From NCBI GenBank assembly GCA_934589325.1, contig CAKTNU010000037.1, positions 1 to 10,813 on the forward strand: DNA of 10,813 bases. The letters run 5' to 3'. Positions 1 through 5,248 of the stretch are shown piece after piece. Each line of letters begins with the position of its first letter. The stretch's first letter is position 1. Made by a program: the position numbers and the translations under genes. This stretch comes from an uncultured Oscillospiraceae bacterium (GTDB lineage: Bacteria > Bacillota_A > Clostridia > Oscillospirales > Oscillospiraceae). The notes beneath the pieces are model-generated. The model saw nothing but the letters and a program-made list of their open reading frames with translations, was not told where the DNA came from and did not search any database.

Positions 1-19
1 AGACGATTTCGAGGACTTT

Positions 20-64
20 TGGTACGCCGTGAGGGATTCGAACCCCCGGCCTTCTGGTCCGTAG
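20..64 (-). mobile_element. 3' half of a tRNA-Arg(ACG) gene, probable attachment-site remnant
   Basis: Read on the minus strand, this stretch gives an anticodon loop CTACGGA (58-64, anticodon ACG), the 3' side of the anticodon stem CCAGA (53-57), a five-base variable loop AGGCC (48-52), a T arm with GGGGG/CCCTC around TTCGAAT (31-47), acceptor bases ACGGCGT (24-30), discriminator A (23) and CCA (20-22). The expected 5' partner of the anticodon stem, TCTGG, is absent. Positions 65 onward bear no resemblance to a tRNA 5' half. An abrupt loss of tRNA sequence inside the anticodon arm is the classic footprint of tyrosine-integrase insertion into a tRNA 3' end. By that geometry the element would lie to the right and the chromosome to the left. 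It is not a functional tRNA. Confidence 0.75.
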
Positions 65-390
65 GTTGTCTCAAGGACAAATCGAAACCGTTTCGGCTCC
101 GATTTGCCCCTTTTGCCGCCATTCGCTCGACGGATTTTCCATTATTTCCGTCCGGACATACCCGCTCCAATTCTATTCTGGGTCAAAAGTGGGTCAGCGG
201 AAAAAGCAGACACCATGCGAGGGCGGAGAAATAAGATAGCTAAACAAAAAACAGGGTTGAAATTTTTGCGCTTAACCGTTAAAACAGAACTATAAAAATT
301 TTGAATTTTCCTGCAACCATCGCACACGGTTTCCTTACATGATAGGTGAAAGGCAAAACGCCTGAACACTTTTTATGGGGGAAACAAACA
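65..390. other. Non-coding flank of the tRNA remnant with short repeats
   Basis: No convincing gene lies here. A reading frame runs from the tRNA remnant to position 234, but its first residues are only translated tRNA sequence. The stretch holds a nested inverted repeat (78-106) and two TGGGTCA direct repeats (179-185 and 190-196). AT-rich sequence follows, with a weak promoter-like TTGCGC (266-271) and TATAAA (291-296) separated by a long 19-base spacer. The layout suits the terminal region of an integrated element, but no integrase gene is seen in the window. Confidence 0.45.
179..196 (+). repeat. Two direct TGGGTCA repeats, possible integrase arm-type sites
   Basis: TGGGTCA occurs at 179-185 and again at 190-196, 11 bases apart start to start, so both copies sit on the same face of the helix. 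They lie about 115 bases inside the presumed element end marked by the tRNA fragment. Tyrosine integrases usually bind short directly repeated arm sites at such distances from the crossover. The repeats are visible in the sequence; the role is inferred from their position. Confidence 0.4.
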
Positions 391-780
391 ATGAAAAAGA
401 ATATCGTGGCTCTTGGTATGACTGCCATTCTGGCACTTTCTCTGATGACTGGTTGCACCGGGAAACAGCAGGATGATGACTCTAAAAACAATCATTCTGG
501 CACGACCGTTACCGCTCCTGCCGGTGACTACGCCGGCGGTCCCACTTGGGGAAAGCCTGCATCCAAGATGGCGGTGAACTTTGAGGGACGCGTCGCTTCT
601 GTTGAAGATGGCAAGGTTACGCTGGAGGACGGCACGGTCATCCTCACCGATGATGTAGAAATCTCTGCACCCGATGGCAGCGCCGCAGAGATCACTGTCG
701 GCGACTACATTCAGGGCTATGCGGAAGACCCTGACGCGGCAGAACTGGACGCATCTTCCATCCTCATTACCGCACTGTAA
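391..780 (+). CDS. Small secreted lipoprotein with a compact beta-rich domain
   Basis: Predicted protein of 129 residues. The start at 391 is preferred over the upstream in-frame ATG at 346, because 391 begins a typical signal sequence (MKKN, then a hydrophobic stretch) and has a GGGGGA ribosome site at about 377-382. The signal ends at the lipobox-like LMTGC, so Cys22 would be lipidated; the Met at -3 is a little unusual. Residues 23-60 are a polar linker rich in D, N, T, P and G, as expected for a tethered surface protein. From about Phe64 onward, alternating short strands (EGRVASVEDGKVTLEDGT) suggest a small beta-barrel or OB-like domain resembling DUF5666-type domains; this is not certain. 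The sigma-factor fragment begins 66 bases downstream, so the two may once have formed a unit. The function is unknown. Confidence 0.7.
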   Translation: MKKNIVALGMTAILALSLMTGCTGKQQDDDSKNNHSGTTVTAPAGDYAGGPTWGKPASKMAVNFEGRVASVEDGKVTLEDGTVILTDDVEISAPDGSAAEITVGDYIQGYAEDPDAAELDASSILITAL

Positions 781-791
781 AAGCAATACGA

Positions 792-820
792 TCCACGTCA
801 TCGAGGCCGGATGGCGTGGA
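792..820 (+). repeat. Intergenic hairpin, 11-bp stem, between lipoprotein and sigma fragment
   Basis: Bases 792-802 pair with 810-820 in an 11-bp stem with a single G-T wobble and a 7-base loop. No T run follows, so it is not a standard intrinsic terminator. It sits between the stop codon at 780 and the AAGGAG ribosome site at 830-835. It could therefore stabilise the upstream message or reduce read-through into the sigma-factor gene. Confidence 0.45.
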
Positions 821-846
821 GTACACCATAAGGAGACTGACACCCT

Positions 847-1137
847 ATGACAGATCTGGAGATCGTTGCGCTATACTGGAAACGCTCCGAGGAAGCAATC
901 GCCTGTACGATGCAGAAGTACGGGCGCTATTTGCTGCGCCTTGCCCAGAATATTCTGCACATTTTGGAGGAGGCTGAGGAATGTGTCAACGAAACCTATC
1001 TGTCCGCATGGAACCAACTGCCGCCGGATCAGCCGGAAAAGCTGCTGCCTTATTTGGGACGAATCTCCCGCTGTCTGGCCTTGAATCGATACTTTCCTAT
1101 GTCCTTGTGTACGCAGAGCCGGTCTGCACACTCCTAA
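847..1137 (+). pseudogene. Truncated ECF-like sigma-70 factor, N-terminal region 2 only
   Basis: The first roughly 80 residues match region 2 of small sigma-70/ECF factors common in Clostridia: IVALYWKRSEEAI, KYGRYLLRLAQNIL, then CVNETYLSAWNQLPP and YLGRISRCLALNRY. These are the core-RNA-polymerase-binding and promoter-melting segments. The ribosome site AAGGAG (830-835) lies 11 bases upstream of the ATG. After NRY, at about 1081-1092, the homology stops and the frame continues for only some 15 unrelated residues. Region 4, which reads the -35 element and normally brings such proteins to 160-190 residues, is absent. In another frame the sequence becomes the tail of a MATE-like membrane protein, so a deletion has fused two gene remnants. 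It is very unlikely to work as a sigma factor. Confidence 0.75.
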
Positions 1138-1268
1138 CGCTGTTGCTTCTGCCCCTCGGTTTGAAGCTGACGGGCGTGTGGCTGGCCGTGCCGCTGGCAC
1201 AGGTCATCACCTTTGTGATCGCATGGGCTGCAAAGGGACGTGTAGACAGCCATGCAGAGACTGCATAG
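1083..1268 (+). pseudogene. C-terminal fragment of a MATE-family efflux transporter
   Basis: From about 1083, in a frame different from the sigma fragment, the translation begins ESILSYVLVYAEP and continues into a hydrophobic segment ending near LKLTGVWLAVPLAQ and VITFVIAWAAKG, with a stop at 1266-1268. The GVWLAVPLAQ pattern and the position of the stop fit the last one or two transmembrane helices of a MATE (multidrug and toxic compound extrusion) protein, which normally has about 450 residues. Only about 60 remain, and there is no start codon of its own. This is a remnant. The family call rests on the C-terminal pattern only and is moderately secure. Confidence 0.55.
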
Positions 1269-1743
1269 AATTTGTCATTATTAAAGCCGACAAGTTTTAC
1301 GCCGAGGCAGAGCGCAACAATTTTGACAACATTGATCCCATTGCCATTCGGGAAGTCCTCACCGAGCACGGCATTATAGGCGACAAAGTGGTTGACCCTG
1401 AAAAGCTGAACAACGCCCTATTTGTTCGGTAGGCCATGGCAGACGGATCGCATCTACGTCGAAGAAAACCTCATTCCTCCTGCGGGAGAAAGACTATTAC
1501 AGTCCGCACACATCTCTGAGGTGCGTAGGTATGTGCGCTTCCGGTGTATCGGAGTTTTATTTTTTCCCTGCGGAGTGTAATTTGCTGCAATATGACGGCA
1601 TCGCAGTCGATGCCATTGTGAAAAATCGAAACAGCGAGGTCGACTCCTGCGATGTGCCGTTCTTGCACGATCTTGCCGAGTTCAATGCCGACTGTCTGTG
1701 CCTGACGCGCAAGGCAGTAGTGCGCTGCGAAAATCTCAATTGA
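1269..1743 (+). pseudogene. Unidentified gene fragments in shifting frames
   Basis: Three protein-like pieces follow one another in different frames. The first, through stop 1432, contains IKADKFYAEAERNNFDNIDP and DKVVDPEKLNNALF; it has the look of a conserved soluble domain but is not recognised. The second, about 1434-1580, contains RIYVEENLIPPAGERLLQSA. The third, about 1531-1743, contains FFPAECNLLQYDGIAVDAIV and ends CENLN. No piece has a convincing ribosome site and start. Together with the two truncated genes just upstream, this suggests a decayed stretch rather than one intact small gene. No function is assigned. Confidence 0.35.
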
Positions 1744-1801
1744 AACATAACAGCGATTAATGCGTATACTATATATTTTATAAAAAAATAAAAGTTTTTA
1801 A

Positions 1802-1830
1802 TTGACAAATTTAAAAAGTAATCATATGAT
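1802..1830 (+). promoter_or_regulatory. Near-consensus sigma-A promoter for the amidohydrolase-iadA operon
   Basis: TTGACA at 1802-1807 and TATGAT at 1825-1830 are separated by exactly 17 bases, which is close to the ideal housekeeping promoter. Transcription should start near 1837 and give a leader of about 74 bases. The AT-rich tract 1750-1800 upstream could act as an UP element. The spacer contains ATTTAAAAAGTA (1809-1820), which resembles the palindrome at the second promoter and may be an operator half-site. Confidence 0.8.
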
Positions 1831-1910
1831 GCAGATAATTCAGGGACACGGCCGGCAAAAAGGGCAAAGCGGCCGCGAGCTGAAAAGAACTTGAAAGACA
1901 GGAGGAGCTT

Positions 1911-2675
1911 ATGTATCTTGAGAGAATGACCACAGTACAGGCTGCGGAGGCACTAAGAAAGGATCCTGTTTGTATTTTGCCGATCGGTAGTACGGAGCAG
2001 CATGGTCCGCAGTGCGCACTTGGCACGGACTTTCTTGTTCCACGAAACCTTGCGGAGAGAGTTGAAAAGCTGGAGGGAATGGAAAATGTGATTGTGCTGC
2101 CGACAATCCCGTTCGGCGTCTGCGACTACCACATGGGCTTTTCCGGGACGATTAATATCGGCTATGAGGGGCTCTATATGCTCACAAGCAAGGTGACAAA
2201 GGCGATGATGAAACATGGTGCGCGCCGATTTGTTGTCATAAACGGACACGGTGGGAACACACCGGCAATTGACCAGACGGCTTTGGAGGTATACCGTGCG
2301 GGCGGAATCATGGCGTCCATCGACTGGTGGAGCGTTGTGGGACAGATCGACAGCCGTTTTGCAGATGGCGGACACGGAGATGTTCTGGAGACGGCGGCAA
2401 TGCTGGCAGTAGATGACAGCTGCGTAGACCTGAGCCTTTGCAAGGATATGAACGCACCGCAGCTACCGAATGGATTGTCCGCAAAGTATATTCAGGTGGT
2501 GGATTTTCGGGGCGGATCGATTCGGCTGGCAAGGGAGACACAGGAGCTTGCACCGTCCGGCTGGTTTGGCCCGGGGGATCCGCGCATGGCAAGGAAAGAA
2601 GACGGCGTGGAGATGCTGCGGGTCTGTGCGGAGTATATTCGCGACTTTATTTTTGCTTTCCGGGAGCTGCAGTAA
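1911..2675 (+). CDS. Creatininase-family metal-dependent amidohydrolase
   Basis: Protein of 254 residues, the usual length for the family, whose members include creatinine amidohydrolase, MftE and FAPy deformylase and which hydrolyse cyclic or linear amides with two bound metals. Visible motifs are GSTEQHGP (26-33, supplying Glu29 and His31), GTD (Asp40), NGHGGN (111-116, His113) and HGDVLETA (155-162, Glu160). True creatininase has HYEN where this protein has HGGN, so creatinine is not the likely substrate; Glu160 probably helps complete the metal site. It has no signal peptide and should be cytosolic. The start is fixed by AGGAGGAG at 1900-1907. It is the first gene after a strong promoter, and iadA begins 27 bases after its stop, so the two are co-transcribed. 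Its likely job is opening a lactam or amide in the pathway that iadA serves. The substrate is inferred, the family is secure. Confidence 0.88.
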   Translation: MYLERMTTVQAAEALRKDPVCILPIGSTEQHGPQCALGTDFLVPRNLAERVEKLEGMENVIVLPTIPFGVCDYHMGFSGTINIGYEGLYMLTSKVTKAMMKHGARRFVVINGHGGNTPAIDQTALEVYRAGGIMASIDWWSVVGQIDSRFADGGHGDVLETAAMLAVDDSCVDLSLCKDMNAPQLPNGLSAKYIQVVDFRGGSIRLARETQELAPSGWFGPGDPRMARKEDGVEMLRVCAEYIRDFIFAFRELQ

Positions 2676-2702
2676 TGATTTGGAGATGGGAGAAGATAAA
2701 AA

Positions 2703-3833
2703 TTGATTCAGTTGATTAAGAATGTACGAGCATATCGCAAAGGAGCATGGAGAGACACGCAGATTCTTATAGCCGGAACAAAGGTTGCGGTAGTTTGCGA
2801 TGCGGTGGAGGAACATATTCCGAGCCTGAAAATCACAGACGGACACGGCATGTACGCGATTCCGGGTTATATAGACCGACATGTACACGTTACCGGAGGC
2901 GGTGGTGAGGGCGGCTTTTCCAATGAGGTGGCGCCGCTGCAAATCGAAACGCCGATTCGCTGCGGCGTGACAACGGTTTGCGGGCTTCTTGGAACGGATG
3001 GTACGAGCCGCAGCGTGGAGAGCTTGGCGGCAAAGACGATGGGACTTGAGGAGGAGGGAATTACCGCGTTCTTTTTGACCGGGTCATACAATTACCCCTC
3101 ACCCACTATAACCGGATCGGTAAAGCGGGATATCATGTTTCTGCCTAACTGTATCGGGACAAAAATCGCAATCGCAGATCACCGTGGTTCCTGCCTTCAG
3201 GATGCTGAGCTTGCCCGACTTGCCGCAGATACATGGCAGGCAGGAATCCTGAAAGGAAGAAGTGCGTTTGTACATCTCCATGTAGGCCGGGGCAAAGAGG
3301 GACTTTCGCCTGTTTTTCGCGTACTGGAAAAGACGGAGCTTCCAATTAGTGTATTTCATCCGACACATATGGGAAATCAGATGGATGATGCGGTCCGATT
3401 CGCGCAGATGGGCGGCTGGACTGACTTTACCGTCTGCGACACGCCGGAACAGTCGGTGAAGCAATTCCTGTATGCATTGGAGTACAGCCGTGAAGAGTAT
3501 ATCACAGTTTCTACGGACAGCAACGGCAGCGTACCGGTCTGGAATGAACAGAAAGAAATGATCGGGATTGGCACGGGCAGAATGTCCACGATGCACGAGA
3601 TGGTTCGCTGCCTGGTCAGGGAAGAGGGAATGCCCCTGGAGCGGGCGATTCGGCCGTGCACGATTAATGCGGCTAATGCATTGTCCCTGCCCGAAAAGGG
3701 ACGGCTGGAGGCGGAGGCAGACGCAGATATCGTCCTGCTTGACGATGATCTGAATGTGCAGGGGGTATTTGCCGCAGGGCGGGAATTGCTGCGCGAGGGT
3801 GAGCTGACCTTTACGCCAAAATTTTCCAAGTGA
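2703..3833 (+). CDS. iadA: Isoaspartyl dipeptidase (beta-aspartyl peptidase)
   Basis: Protein of 376 residues (E. coli IadA has 390) in the amidohydrolase superfamily. It hydrolyses beta-aspartyl (isoaspartyl) dipeptides in the cytosol. The binuclear zinc site is complete: DRHVH gives His60 and His62, followed by the GGGGEGG loop with Glu69; TKIAIADHR gives Lys154, the expected carboxylated bridging lysine; HLHVG gives His193; HPTHM gives His222; and STDSNGS gives catalytic Asp272. The C-terminal segment (about 325-365) returns to the small beta domain, ending with ADADIVLLDDDLNVQGVF. The start is a TTG at 2703, nine bases after GGGAGA (2688-2693); no ATG is better placed. It is the second and last gene of the operon, ending in a hairpin terminator. 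It removes damage-derived isoaspartyl dipeptides or cleaves beta-Asp-Arg from cyanophycin; which applies here is unknown. Confidence 0.9.
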   Translation: MIQLIKNVRAYRKGAWRDTQILIAGTKVAVVCDAVEEHIPSLKITDGHGMYAIPGYIDRHVHVTGGGGEGGFSNEVAPLQIETPIRCGVTTVCGLLGTDGTSRSVESLAAKTMGLEEEGITAFFLTGSYNYPSPTITGSVKRDIMFLPNCIGTKIAIADHRGSCLQDAELARLAADTWQAGILKGRSAFVHLHVGRGKEGLSPVFRVLEKTELPISVFHPTHMGNQMDDAVRFAQMGGWTDFTVCDTPEQSVKQFLYALEYSREEYITVSTDSNGSVPVWNEQKEMIGIGTGRMSTMHEMVRCLVREEGMPLERAIRPCTINAANALSLPEKGRLEAEADADIVLLDDDLNVQGVFAAGRELLREGELTFTPKFSK

Positions 3834-3854
3834 TTCCTAATAAATAGAAATGAG

Positions 3855-3890
3855 AAAGCCGCTCCATGCAAACGCATGGAGCGGCCTTTT
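3855..3890 (+). terminator. Strong intrinsic terminator after iadA, possibly bidirectional
   Basis: A perfect 12-bp stem (3858-3869 with 3874-3885) encloses a 4-base AAAC loop and is followed by CTTTT. It begins 24 bases after the iadA stop. Read from the minus strand, the hairpin is followed by TTTCTCATTT. It can therefore also end the convergent regulator gene, whose stop is at 3916-3918. Confidence 0.85.
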
Positions 3891-3915
3891 GGGAGAACGA
3901 ACAGTAGAAGTCACA

Positions 3916-4797
3916 CTATGGCGATTTGCTGACGCAGGCGGCCTGCATGGAAGAGTGCAGACGGTCAAAAATGTCGTTGGCGTCCTTTTCAAACAGCTCA
4001 TAGGAGTCCCGGACTTCCAAAGCAAGCATGCTTGAGAGCATATTGATAACCGAAATGGCGGCGGTGATGGAATTGAAAAAGATTGTATCCTCCGCAGAGC
4101 AGAGCAGGGTGACTGTAGAGGTGGAGCTGGAAACAGGAAGATAGCGGTTGGCGAGAATGATTATCGGGATGTTTTTTTCGCAGAGAAATTGGACTGCGGG
4201 AAGGTTCGTGTTGACTACGGCATATTCCGGCAGACAGAAACTGAGAACAACATCCTCCATGGTGATATGGCACAACTGGCGGGAGACGTCGGTGATGCGG
4301 GACATATCGACCGATCGGACATCCAACCCGAGCTGGCGGAAGCGATGCTCGGCAAAGAGCCCCACGGAACGGGAAAGCTCATGAGAAAAGATGTAGACGT
4401 TTCGGGCTTTCTTGAGCATACGTGCCGCAAAAACAGTACTCTCACAGTTCATTTCCTGATAGGTGTCCTGAAGCCCCTGAATCTCTTTTGCGCTGACACG
4501 GGTAAAAAGGTCATTATGATTCGGGATGGATGTGATGCTTGAACGAATGCGGCTGTTGGGCGAAATCCAGCCGCGCACCGTATTCTGCTGAGCCTTTTTG
4601 AATTGAAGAAAGCTGGGATAACCGAGCTTGGTGGCAAAATTCAGAATTGTGACCTCCGCAACGTTGGCCTGCGCGGCCAGATCACGAAGCGAGAGAAAGC
4701 ATGAGGATTCGGGCTGCCGGAGGATAAAGTCCGCGATTCGTCGTTGCGCTTTTGTAAAAGTGTCGTATTGGGTTTGCAGCTGTTCATAAATGTCCAT
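3916..4797 (-). CDS. MurR/RpiR-family transcriptional regulator
   Basis: Protein of 293 residues with the two-domain RpiR plan. The N-terminal helix-turn-helix (about 1-77) opens with YDTFTKAQRRIADFIL and contains the recognition region VAEVTILNFATKLGYPSF (46-63). A C-terminal SIS-type domain (about 125-260) follows KKARNVYIFS. The SIS ligand loop reads FSHELSRS rather than the glycine-rich G-x-G-x-S typical of sugar-phosphate binders, so the effector may not be a sugar phosphate. The gene converges on iadA and diverges from the transporter operon, with 451 bases to the solute-binding protein gene. That position suggests local control of both operons by sensing the imported compound or a breakdown product. 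The ribosome site AAGGA (minus strand, 4811-4815) is about 13 bases from the ATG, rather far, so translation may be weak. The family is secure; target and ligand are inferred. Confidence 0.88.
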   Translation of the reverse strand: MDIYEQLQTQYDTFTKAQRRIADFILRQPESSCFLSLRDLAAQANVAEVTILNFATKLGYPSFLQFKKAQQNTVRGWISPNSRIRSSITSIPNHNDLFTRVSAKEIQGLQDTYQEMNCESTVFAARMLKKARNVYIFSHELSRSVGLFAEHRFRQLGLDVRSVDMSRITDVSRQLCHITMEDVVLSFCLPEYAVVNTNLPAVQFLCEKNIPIIILANRYLPVSSSTSTVTLLCSAEDTIFFNSITAAISVINMLSSMLALEVRDSYELFEKDANDIFDRLHSSMQAACVSKSP

Positions 4798-4822
4798 GAA
4801 TCAATTATTTTTCCTTATCGCT

Positions 4823-4859
4823 CAACGTCCTCTTACGGAAGAAAGGGCGTTGATTTTTT
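4823..4859 (+). terminator. Terminator-like hairpin facing right, inside the regulator leader
   Basis: CAACGTCC (4823-4830) pairs with GGGCGTTG (4845-4852) with one G-T wobble. The inner TCTT (4831-4834) pairs with AAGA (4839-4842) across an ACGG loop, leaving AA unpaired. ATTTTTT follows on the plus strand. As a plus-strand terminator it would stop antisense transcription through the regulator gene from reaching the transporter promoter. On the minus strand it lies in the regulator's own 5' leader and has no T run, so there it would only be an RNA structure. Confidence 0.5.
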
Positions 4860-4871
4860 CCATTTTTTTAC

Positions 4872-4880
4872 AGTATAGCA
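4872..4880 (-). promoter_or_regulatory. Extended -10 promoter candidate for the RpiR-type regulator
   Basis: On the minus strand TGC followed by TATACT (TATACT at 4872-4877, TGC at 4878-4880) forms an extended -10 element about 75 bases upstream of the regulator ATG. No good -35 box is seen 17 bases further up, as is common for extended -10 promoters. The resulting leader would contain the hairpin at 4823-4852. Confidence 0.4.
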
Positions 4881-4965
4881 TAGATGTGGCCAAAAACGAC
4901 AGACGGTAATGTGACAGAAAATAAACAGACATTTTATGCAGATTGATGATTTTATAAGTAGGGTA

Positions 4966-4994
4966 TTGACAAAAAATAAAGAGATGAATAAACT
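4966..4994 (+). promoter_or_regulatory. Promoter candidate for the peptide-transporter operon
   Basis: TTGACA at 4966-4971 and TAAACT at 4989-4994 (four of six matches to TATAAT) have the ideal 17-base spacing. The start would fall near 5001, giving a leader of about 250 bases before the solute-binding protein gene. The -10 box and start overlap a palindrome at 4991-5009, which would let a bound regulator block polymerase. Confidence 0.6.
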
Positions 4995-5009
4995 ACTTTT
5001 AAAGTATTT
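4991..5009 (+). promoter_or_regulatory. Palindromic operator candidate over the transporter promoter start
   Basis: TACTTT and AAAGTA form a perfect 6-bp inverted repeat about a central T (4994-5006). AA and TT at the outer ends also match across one mismatched pair. It overlaps the last bases of the -10 box and the probable transcription start. A half-site very like it, ATTTAAAAAGTA (1809-1820), lies in the spacer of the other operon's promoter. The adjacent RpiR-type protein is the natural candidate ligand. The region is AT-rich, so a chance palindrome is possible. Confidence 0.45.
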
Positions 5010-5036
5010 GATTTGAAAATATAAAAAAATCAAATA
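5005..5036 (+). repeat. 10-bp AT-rich inverted repeat in the transporter leader
   Basis: TATTTGATTT (5005-5014) is exactly repeated in inverse at 5027-5036, with 12 bases between. The left arm shares its first bases with the palindrome at 4991-5009, so two inverted repeats interlock just after the likely transcription start. It could be a second protein-binding site or a weak RNA hairpin at the 5' end of the message. Confidence 0.4.
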
Positions 5037-5248
5037 TAAAGTTTAGATTTTAGCGGTCAATATCAATTGCGGTAGAAAATATGGACTGCACAGAATGAAA
5101 AAATTCAGGATTTGCGAGGGGGATGAGATTGGACAGAAAACGGGAGAAGAAGCAGAAAAGGAGGAAGATGCTGAGCAAACGGCAAGAGCCAAAATTACCT
5201 GCAAAAAATGCATGAATAAAGCTCAAATCGAGAGAAAGAAGGTACAAA
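5037..5248. other. Long leader upstream of the solute-binding protein gene
   Basis: About 210 bases of purine-rich sequence with no riboswitch or T-box pattern that I can recognise. It could encode a 30-residue, very basic peptide (5123-5215, many K and R). The G run sits directly against that ATG rather than at normal ribosome-site spacing, so translation is doubtful. The AAGAAGG at 5236-5242 is the ribosome site of the next gene. Confidence 0.4.

Noticed and set aside
19..234. Reading frame beginning MVRREGFEPPAFW
   Set aside because: Its N-terminal part is simply translated tRNA-Arg sequence, a familiar annotation artefact, and there is no ribosome site.
373..843. 156-codon minus-strand frame opposite the lipoprotein gene
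   Set aside because: It is antisense to a gene with a signal peptide and ribosome site, and its translation shows no family-like pattern.
2463..2942. 159-codon minus-strand frame
   Set aside because: It spans the end of the amidohydrolase and the start of iadA in antisense, both strongly supported by motifs, so it is a codon shadow.
3858..3885. The iadA downstream palindrome as a regulator operator
   Set aside because: Its tight tetraloop, GC-rich stem and trailing T residues between two convergent stop codons fit a terminator much better.
5123..5215. Small basic open frame in the transporter leader, considered as a gene
   Set aside because: The G run abuts the start codon, so ribosome spacing is poor. 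It is kept only as a leader oddity, not called a CDS.
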